The translations under genes and the position numbers were made by a program. Positions 54,424-64,000 of a stretch of 64,000 nt of DNA are shown in pieces. The DNA lies in the NCBI RefSeq assembly GCF_014836955.1, contig NZ_JACSPV010000006.1, positions 42,677 to 106,676 on the forward strand, in the 5' to 3' direction. Within the stretch, counting starts at the first letter, position 1, and each line of letters opens with the position of its first letter. The notes below the pieces were generated by a model, which was not told where the DNA came from, did no database searches, and was given only the letters and a program-made list of their open reading frames with translations. The DNA is from Bacillus norwichensis. GTDB taxonomy: Bacteria; Bacillota; Bacilli; Bacillales; Bacillaceae_C.

Positions 54424-55086
54424 TTATAAGATCTTTTTAAAATCAAGAAATGCAAGAAATGTCGTACCGAGCCAAAATATAATATGGATACTAATAATGA
54501 TAATAAATGATGGCAGACGGCGTCGGGTGCTTAAAATTCGCATACCGTAGAGCTGTATTGAAATCACCCACAGTTTAAATAAAGAGATAGAGCCGAGAAA
54601 ATAGATTAAAAATCGTTTGTCAGTTATGTAATGAGCAACTGGCCCAAGAGAAAAAGCGGAAGAGAACCAAGGCAGGTCCATTTGAACGGCCAGTACAATG
54701 TTGATGATCTGTTCCAATAATAAGATAGGAAATATGAAAGTTTGTAAAACTATGAGTTTGGTATATGGGATATCTGTAAGTGTCCAGAACCAAAGAGCCT
54801 GAAAGAAAATGATTAAGACGGCATAAACGAGTCCATGAATAAACCGTCCCAAGCCAAAATAGTTTTTCAGCCACTCAAAAGTGCTGTCGGGAACTGCCGT
54901 TAGCTCAGATGACATGACATGTGTACCAATGCCAGCGAAACCCGAGGCGTAAAAGACGAGGGCACTTATGAAAAATAAAATCAATATATTGGCACGAAGC
55001 CCGTAAACAGTTTCTGCTTTCTCCAATTGGAAGAAGCTTCTTTTTGAATAAAGCAGTCCTTTTAATATCCTCAGTTGGTAAATCAA
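54424..55086 (-). CDS. Yip1-domain membrane protein (YknW-like)
   Basis: 220 aa from TTG 55086 (GGTGAT upstream). About five hydrophobic helices, for example ILILFFISALVFYASGF and LIVLQTFIFPILLLEQIIN, fit the Yip1 superfamily. It ends 12 bases before the adaptor gene. In B. subtilis the Yip1 protein YknW helps assemble YknXYZ, which protects from SdpC toxin. By analogy this pair may belong to an envelope-defence or export complex. Confidence 0.75.
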   Translation of the reverse strand: MIYQLRILKGLLYSKRSFFQLEKAETVYGLRANILILFFISALVFYASGFAGIGTHVMSSELTAVPDSTFEWLKNYFGLGRFIHGLVYAVLIIFFQALWFWTLTDIPYTKLIVLQTFIFPILLLEQIINIVLAVQMDLPWFSSAFSLGPVAHYITDKRFLIYFLGSISLFKLWVISIQLYGMRILSTRRRLPSFIIIISIHIIFWLGTTFLAFLDFKKIL

Positions 55087-55089
55087 CTT

Positions 55090-55421
55090 AAAATCACCTG
55101 TCTCAAAACCATTGAATTTCCTCTATTTTACCTCATAATCTCTGATTTTGTAATCCGAAATATGAAAATTTGATTTAATCCGACGAATCGCTAAAAAATT
55201 CAGATATGAAACCCCTTCATTTTTGGAATGAGATTTCTTCAAAAAAAGTCGAAAATAGATAACGTTGATAGAATCAATATGTAAACGGATACAGTATTTG
55301 CGGGGGTTTTTGAACAGCTAAAGATTCTGAAAAATGGTTGACGAAAGAAGGAATCAGCGTTATGATAAGGTACTATATAATACATCCACAAACGACAAAT
55401 GTGCGAGAGGGGCGAACAAAG
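55090..55421. promoter_or_regulatory. ilvE upstream region with a CodY-like box
   Basis: AAGATTCTGAAAAAT at 55321-55335 matches the CodY consensus AATTTTCWGAAAATT at 12 of 15 positions. A weaker match, AAAATTCAGATATGA, is near 55193. CodY represses branched-chain amino acid genes when isoleucine, leucine, valine and GTP are plentiful. Confidence 0.6.
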
Positions 55422-56321
55422 GTGAGTGAACAGTGGATATTCCTCAACGGCAACTATGTTAATAAAGAAGAGGCCGTTATTTCGGTATATGACCATGGAT
55501 TTTTGTACGGGGATGGTGTTTTTGAAGGTATCCGTTCTTATGGAGGAAACATATTCCGACTAAATGAGCACCTAGTCCGCCTGTATGAATCAGCGAAATC
55601 CATTATGATCGACATACCGTATACACAGGAGGAAATGACACAAATTCTTGTGGAAACTCTCCGTAGAAATAATCTGAAAGATGGGTATATTCGCCTTGTT
55701 GTCTCTCGTGGGGTCGGAGATCTTGGGTTGGATCCAGCAAATTGCAGCAAACCTTCTGTGATTGTGATTGCTGAACCACTTCGGATTTTCCCTAAAGAGC
55801 TATACGATTCAGGAATTGAAATTGCCACAGTGGCCACCCGGCGTAACCGCTCGGATGTCCTTAACCCGATGATTAAATCTTTGAACTATTTAAATAATAT
55901 TCTTGTGAAAATAGAGGCGAACCTTGCTGGTGTGCAAGAGGCATTAATGCTGAATGACCAAGGATATGTTGCTGAAGGTTCTGCCGATAATATATTTGTA
56001 GTAAAAGGTAATAAGATATTGACTCCTCCAGGGTATGTCGGAGCGCTTGTGGGAGTAACGAGAAATACAATCATCGAGATTGCGAGAGATAAAGGCTACG
56101 AGGTTGAAGAAGCTATGTTCACCAGACATGAAGTCTATACAGCGGATGAAGTTTTCCTAACAGGAACGGCAGCGGAAGTCATCGCCGTTGTAAAAGTAGA
56201 TGGCCGTGTTATTGGTGAAGGCAAGCCAGGTTCTGTCACAAAAGAACTGCTTGAAAGTTTCAGAAAAGTGACTTTAACAGACGGAGTAAAAGTTTACGAC
56301 GAACCATTACATGTTGGCTAA
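55422..56321 (+). CDS. ilvE: Branched-chain amino acid aminotransferase (class IV)
   Basis: 299 aa from GTG 55422 (AGAGGGG upstream), yielding VSEQWIFLNGNYV; the longer frame to 55338 lacks a ribosome site. PLP Lys in PMIKSLNYLNNILVKIEA (about residue 150), YDHGFLYGDGVFEGIR near residue 27, and TGTAAEVIAVVKVDGR. It transaminates 2-keto acids to Ile, Val and Leu. First gene of the branched-chain cluster. Confidence 0.95.
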   Translation: MSEQWIFLNGNYVNKEEAVISVYDHGFLYGDGVFEGIRSYGGNIFRLNEHLVRLYESAKSIMIDIPYTQEEMTQILVETLRRNNLKDGYIRLVVSRGVGDLGLDPANCSKPSVIVIAEPLRIFPKELYDSGIEIATVATRRNRSDVLNPMIKSLNYLNNILVKIEANLAGVQEALMLNDQGYVAEGSADNIFVVKGNKILTPPGYVGALVGVTRNTIIEIARDKGYEVEEAMFTRHEVYTADEVFLTGTAAEVIAVVKVDGRVIGEGKPGSVTKELLESFRKVTLTDGVKVYDEPLHVG

Positions 56322-56339
56322 GATTAGAGGAGGATGACG

Positions 56340-58004
56340 ATGCGCAGTGATATGATAAAGAAGGGGATCGATCGTGCTCCTCACCGAAGCTTGCTTTATG
56401 CTACGGGTATTAAAACACAAGATCTGGACAAACCGTTTATTGGTGTCTGTAATTCATATATTGATATTATTCCAGGACACAAACATTTGAATGAATTTGC
56501 AGAAATTGTCAAAGAAGCTATTTGGGAAGCTGGCGGAGTACCTTTTGAATTTAACACAATCGGAGTAGATGATGGCATTGCGATGGGACACATCGGGATG
56601 CGCTATTCTCTCCCAAGCCGTGAATTGATTGCAGATGCTGCTGAAACAGTCATCAATGCTCACTGGTTTGACGGAGTATTCTACATTCCAAACTGTGATA
56701 AAATCACACCTGGTATGTTAATGTCCGCATTCAGAACAAACGTCCCTTCCATTTTTGTGTCCGGTGGACCTATGGAAGGCGGTGTCTCTTCCGAGGGAGA
56801 GCCACTAACATTGACTTCTGTATTCGAAGGCGTTGGCGCATATCATGCAGGCAAAATGACTGCAGAGAAGCTTCTCGACATTGAGCAAAGTGCATGTCCG
56901 ACATGTGGCTCCTGTTCTGGAATGTTTACAGCCAATTCCATGAACTCTTTAATGGAAATGCTAGGTATGACAATTCCAGGAAATGGAACGATTGTTGCGA
57001 CTTCAAAGGAACGTCACCGTTTAATCAAAGAGGCTGCACGCCATTTGATTAGAATGGTAAAAGAAGACATTAAGCCAAGAGACCTTGTCTCCGAACGCAC
57101 GATTGATGATGCTTTCGCGCTTGATATGGCGATGGGTGGATCAACTAATACAGTTTTACACACATTGGCTATTGCACATGAAGCAGAAATAGATTACGAT
57201 TTATCTAGAATCAATAAAGTGGCTGAAAGAGTTCCGTATTTAGCGAAAATTGCTCCGGCCTCAGACTACACCATGCAAGATATCCATGATGCTGGTGGAA
57301 TCAGCGCCATCATCCGCGAACTCTGTGAGATGGAAGCAGTTGAAGCAGATCGTCTGACAGTCACAGGCAAAACGGTTTATGAAAATGTAAAAGACAGCGT
57401 GATTAAAAATCCAGCAGTCATAAGACCAAGGGAAAATGCATATAGTCCAGTTGGAGGATTATCCATCCTCTACGGAAACATTGCTCCAAATGGCGGGGTC
57501 ATCAAAGTGGGAGCGGTCGATCCTTCAATCAAGACATTTCTTGGCAAGGCTATCGTATTCGACTCTCAGGAAGACGCGCAAAATGGTATCAATGACGGGA
57601 CTGTCCAAGCGGGTCATGTAGTGGTTATTCGTTATGAAGGACCAAAAGGCGGACCTGGCATGCCAGAAATGCTTGCTCCTACATCGGCTATTGCTGGAAG
57701 AGGACTTGGAAAAGAAGTAGCACTTATCACCGATGGTCGCTTCTCCGGAGCTTCACGTGGAATCTCGATTGGACATATTTCACCGGAAGCTGCTGACGGC
57801 GGACCGATTGCATTAGTTGAAGACGGTGACGAAATCTTTATAGACTTAGTCAACCGTACAATCCAATTGAATGTGGATGATGAAGTATTAAATGAACGGA
57901 AACAGAATTTAAAGCCATTTGAACCAAAAATCGAAAAGGGCTATTTGGCTAGATATTCGAAATTGGTCACTTCCGCAAATACAGGCGGAGTAATGAAAAT
58001 ATAA
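56340..58004 (+). CDS. ilvD: Dihydroxy-acid dehydratase
   Basis: 554 aa from ATG 56340 (AGAGGAGG six bases ahead; ATG 56334 is too close). Iron-sulfur Cys residues in [26 protein letters not shown] and [19 protein letters not shown]. It converts dihydroxy-isovalerate and its isoleucine counterpart to the 2-keto acids. It is 18 bases after ilvE. The T-box begins right after its stop codon. Confidence 0.97.
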   Translation: MRSDMIKKGIDRAPHRSLLYATGIKTQDLDKPFIGVCNSYIDIIPGHKHLNEFAEIVKEAIWEAGGVPFEFNTIGVDDGIAMGHIGMRYSLPSRELIADAAETVINAHWFDGVFYIPNCDKITPGMLMSAFRTNVPSIFVSGGPMEGGVSSEGEPLTLTSVFEGVGAYHAGKMTAEKLLDIEQSACPTCGSCSGMFTANSMNSLMEMLGMTIPGNGTIVATSKERHRLIKEAARHLIRMVKEDIKPRDLVSERTIDDAFALDMAMGGSTNTVLHTLAIAHEAEIDYDLSRINKVAERVPYLAKIAPASDYTMQDIHDAGGISAIIRELCEMEAVEADRLTVTGKTVYENVKDSVIKNPAVIRPRENAYSPVGGLSILYGNIAPNGGVIKVGAVDPSIKTFLGKAIVFDSQEDAQNGINDGTVQAGHVVVIRYEGPKGGPGMPEMLAPTSAIAGRGLGKEVALITDGRFSGASRGISIGHISPEAADGGPIALVEDGDEIFIDLVNRTIQLNVDDEVLNERKQNLKPFEPKIEKGYLARYSKLVTSANTGGVMKI

Positions 58005-58011
58005 AACTGAA

Positions 58012-58300
58012 GGCAATGATAAGGAAAAAGTGGGTGAACTCCTGCATTTACAGAGAGCCGGTACTGCTGGAAGCCGGCAATGCAGTCATTCGCGACATCA
58101 CCTTGGAGCCGGAATCCTAAAAGCGAAAGCGACTAGGGATTCACGGGGATACTTAGGAGTTCCCGTTATCAATGAATGGCTGTACAGCTGTTCTTAAGTC
58201 AGTGATTGACACTGAAAAGTAGGGTGGTACCATGAAAGTTTTTTCATCCCTGCATGAAAGGTTCTCCTTTTGTGTGGGCTGAGAAGACTTTTTTTTTGCA
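58012..58300 (+). promoter_or_regulatory. T-box leader between ilvD and ilvB, isoleucine specifier
   Basis: Stem I: base AAGG (58021-58024) with CCTT (58101-58104), AAAAAGTGG loop strand, GTGAA/TTCGC, CTGCATT/AATGCAG, AGAGAG bulge and GCTGGAA loop. The specifier loop reads GAC-ATC-A, giving ATC (58097-58099), an isoleucine codon. T-box sequence AGGGTGGTACC at 58221-58231; antiterminator AGGG...ATGAAA/TTTCAT...CCCT (58221-58251). Terminator TTCTC/GAGAA then TTTTTTTTT (58260-58298). Uncharged tRNA-Ile would allow read-through into ilvB. Confidence 0.9.
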
Positions 58301-58361
58301 CCCAAAAGTTCATATATAGTCAGTACAGGCTCAAAAATATAAATTTGAAAGGAAGGCGCTA

Positions 58362-60100
58362 GTGGTGAGTATAGGTTTCCCGATGAAAACTGGCAACCAA
58401 CAACCAGACACGGCCGTACAGGAACAAGCAAAGACAGGGGCAGACTTGTTCATAGAAGCATTGCAAAAAGAGAACGTAGAAATAATTTTCGGATATCCGG
58501 GAGGTGCGGTCCTTCCAATCTATGATGCGCTTTATAAAAACCCCATCAAGCATATTCTTACAAGACATGAACAGGGGGCCATCCATGCAGCCGAAGGATA
58601 CGCAAGGGTAACAGGTAAACCGGGTGTTGTCATTGCAACTTCCGGACCAGGCGCAACCAACTTGGTTACAGGTATTGCAGATGCGATGATGGATTCCATT
58701 CCCCTTGTTATCTTCACAGGACAGGTAGCAAGTCCTGTTCTTGGAACAGATGCATTTCAGGAGTCTGATATTGTCGGAATTACAATGCCGATCACAAAAC
58801 ATAACTATCAAGTAAAGAAGCTTGAAGATCTTGGACGCATTATTAAAGAGGCGTTCTATATCGCTAATAGTGGAAGACCAGGCCCTGTGCTGATTGATAT
58901 CCCTAAAGATATCGCAACAGAAACCGCTGGAGAATATCCAGATGAGCCTCTCCATTTACCAGGTTATCAGCCGACAACGAAGCCGAATTATTTACAGCTT
59001 CAAAAGCTTGCCAATGTCATATCGACAGCTAAAAAGCCACTTATCTTGGCAGGTGCAGGCGTCATTTTTTCAAGGGGAGCCGACGAATTAAAAGCATTCG
59101 TCGAAAAGACGGGATTTCCGATTACCAATACTCTACTGGGGCTTGGAAGTATTCCTGGGGATCATCCACAGTTTTTGGGTATGGCCGGTATGCATGGAAC
59201 TTACACAGCTAATATGGCCATCACAGAATGTGATTTGCTTATTAACTTCGGAGCGCGTTTCGATGACCGCCTAACAGGTAATCTCAAACATTTTGCACCG
59301 AATGCAACAGTTGCCCATATTGATATCGATCCGGCGGAAATCGGTAAGAATGTCCCTACTCATATCCCGATTGTTGCTGACGCGAAGGTAGTATTGAAAC
59401 GACTTGTTGAGATGGAATTTAAATTGCCAGAGATTTCTGCTTGGACTGAGCATATCCAAGGATACAAAGAGAAATATCCTTTTAAAAAGCCAGTTTCTAA
59501 TGAAAACGAACTGTCTGCACCGCATGTGGTTAAAATGATCCATGAGATGACAGGCGGCGATGCCATCGTTACAACAGACGTAGGGCAGCACCAAATGTGG
59601 ACCGCCCAATATTACGAATTTAACGGACCGAATCATTGGGTTACTTCCGGAGGGCTTGGCACCATGGGCTTTGGTTTTCCATCATCAATCGGTGCCCAAT
59701 TGGCTGATCTTGAAAAAACAGTCATATCCATTTCAGGTGATGGCGGGTTCCAAATGTGCCTTCAGGAATTGGCTATTGTCAGGGAGTTTAACCTTCCAAT
59801 TAAAATTATCATCTTAAACAATAAGACCCTTGGCATGGTACGCCAGTGGCAAGAGAAGTTTTACGATGAGCGATACTCCCAATCCCTCATTCCTGAACAG
59901 CCAGACTTCATTAAACTGGCTGAAGCATATGGAATTAAAGGATATAAAGTTGAGACAGAGCAAGAGGCAAAAGAACTTTTAGAAAAAACACTGAACAGTA
60001 AGGAACCAGTTTTGATTGACTGCCGCGTCGTACAAAATGAGAATGTATATCCAATGGTTGCACCAGGCAAAGGACTACATGAAATGATCGGGGTGGGAGA

Positions 60101-60104
<4 letters not shown>
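58362..60104 (+). CDS. ilvB: Acetolactate synthase large subunit
   Basis: 580 aa. GTG start 58362 (a second GTG at 58365) after AAAGGAAGG. ThDP-activating Glu in [31 protein letters not shown] with [13 protein letters not shown] for ThDP/Mg binding. It condenses pyruvate with pyruvate or 2-oxobutyrate. Expression depends on the T-box upstream. Confidence 0.97.
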
Positions 60105-63199
<3,095 letters not shown>

Positions 63200-63225
63200 A
63201 AAATAACAATTAGGAGGAAAACGGG

Positions 63226-64000
63226 ATGAAGAAACGGGTAGCTGTACTCGCTGGAGACGGTATTGGCAAAGAAGTAACGAATGCGGCAACGGCAGTTTTG
63301 GATGCAATCGGCCGCCGCTTCCAACATGAATTTGAGTGGGTGCATGGATTACTCGGCGGAGATGCCCTTGATCAAGCCGGTCATCCGATTCCTGAAGAGA
63401 CAATCAAGAAATGCGAAGAAAGTGATGCCATTTTACTCGGAGCGATCGGGGGGCCGAAGTGGGATCATTATCCAAAGGAACTTCGGCCGGAGAAGGGGCT
63501 TCTTCAACTTCGTAAGCACTTTGAATTGAGTGTGAACCTAAGGCCCGTGCAAGCATATAAAATATTGCTTTCCTCTTCTCCTTTAAAGGAGGAAGTTGCA
63601 GAAGGCGTCGACTTGGTATTCGTCAGGGAGCTGACAGGCGGTCTTTATTTCGGGGAGCCGAGCTATCACACAGATGAAGAAGCAGTGGACACATTAGTGT
63701 ACAAGCGCGAAGAAATTGAGCGTGTTGTCAGATTTGCTTTTGAATTGGCCAAAATCCGAAAGAAAAAAGTATCATCAGTAGACAAAGCTAACGTTTTAGA
63801 GTCAAGCCGTCTATGGCGTAAAATTGTGGAAGAAATTGCAGTTGACTATCCTGACGTGGAATATGAGCATATGCTTGTAGATTCTACATCTATGAAGTTG
63901 ATTACTTCTCCAGCTTCTTTCGACGTAATTGTAACTGAAAATATGTTTGGTGATATTTTAAGTGATGAAGCTTCCGTCATTTGCGGTTCGCTTGGAATGT
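63226..64000 (+). CDS. leuB: 3-isopropylmalate dehydrogenase (cut by window end)
   Basis: ATG 63226 follows TAGGAGG. The frame stays open to the end of the window, 258 codons of an expected 360 or so. VAVLAGDGIGKEV, LLGAIGGPKWD, LLQLRKHFELSVNLRPV, VFVRELTGGLYFGEP, DKANVLESSRLWR and VTENMFGDILSDEAS are the LeuB signatures. It oxidises and decarboxylates 3-isopropylmalate. It is the third leucine gene; leuC and leuD are expected beyond the window. Confidence 0.97.
   Translation, partial: MKKRVAVLAGDGIGKEVTNAATAVLDAIGRRFQHEFEWVHGLLGGDALDQAGHPIPEETIKKCEESDAILLGAIGGPKWDHYPKELRPEKGLLQLRKHFELSVNLRPVQAYKILLSSSPLKEEVAEGVDLVFVRELTGGLYFGEPSYHTDEEAVDTLVYKREEIERVVRFAFELAKIRKKKVSSVDKANVLESSRLWRKIVEEIAVDYPDVEYEHMLVDSTSMKLITSPASFDVIVTENMFGDILSDEASVICGSLGM

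Overview
The window is a chromosomal segment of a low-to-moderate GC, endospore-forming, flagellated member of the Bacillaceae. The evidence is the sporulation genes (spo0F, spoIIR, spoIID, spoIIQ, spoIIID), mbl, flhO/flhP, strong AGGAGG-type ribosome sites with frequent TTG/GTG starts, and a gene order that follows the Bacillus subtilis ywj-ywk-ywl-atp-ywm-ywp block almost gene for gene. The abundant GC-rich intergenic repeats recall Mesobacillus/Cytobacillus-type genomes, but the species cannot be fixed from this sequence alone. No tRNA, rRNA, CRISPR array, intact insertion sequence or prophage was found.

Layout. 1-450: duplicated GC-rich repeat. 498-4657: TetR regulator, fused isobutyryl-CoA mutase icmF and a small membrane protein. 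5.3-15.2 kb: rpoE, pyrG (with a CTP-sensing attenuator), ywjG on the minus strand, spo0F, fbaA, tal, murAB, glpX, rho, rpmE. 15.3-24.8 kb: tdk, prfA, prmC, spoIIR, ywlC, mntP, ywlE, rpiB, ywlG, glyA, with a DnaA-box cluster before ywlC. 25.6-35.2 kb: upp, mnaA and the nine-gene ATP synthase operon atpZ-I-B-E-F-H-A-G-D-C, interrupted by terminator-like hairpins after atpE and atpA and by a repeat insertion. 35.3-45.5 kb: ywzB, ywmB, murAA, spoIID, spoIIQ, spoIIID, mbl, flhO, flhP, epuA, fabZ. 45.7-55.1 kb: a more variable stretch with an Asn/Asp-rich lipoprotein, ywpF, ssbB plus a 63-aa companion, a decayed ORF, alkaline phosphatase, a LysM/NlpC-P60 cell-wall hydrolase, methionine gamma-lyase, nagB, and an orphan Yip1 protein/membrane-fusion-protein pair. 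55.3-64.0 kb: branched-chain amino acid genes ilvE, ilvD, T-box, ilvB, ilvH, ilvC, leuA, leuB (cut by the window end).

Two repeat systems stand out. (i) Six copies of a roughly 150-195 bp element with compensatory stem changes lie at 14666, 18997, 39207, 41183, 42485 and 44306. It strongly resembles the omega-RNA (HEARO) of IscB nucleases but has no iscB gene, and three copies begin exactly on the stop codons of spoIIR, mbl and flhP. (ii) A GC-rich mosaic repeat family (words such as CCTACGATAAGTCAACATCG, TTTCCTTTATCTCGTC and CCAAGGAGCTTGC) fills the larger intergenic gaps, including one inside the atp operon.

The genes are mainly housekeeping: cell-wall precursor synthesis (murAA, murAB, mnaA, mbl), energy (atp operon, fbaA, glpX, tal, rpiB), nucleotide metabolism (pyrG, tdk, upp), translation and transcription (prfA, prmC, rpmE, rho, rpoE, epuA), engulfment-stage sporulation, and branched-chain amino acid synthesis.
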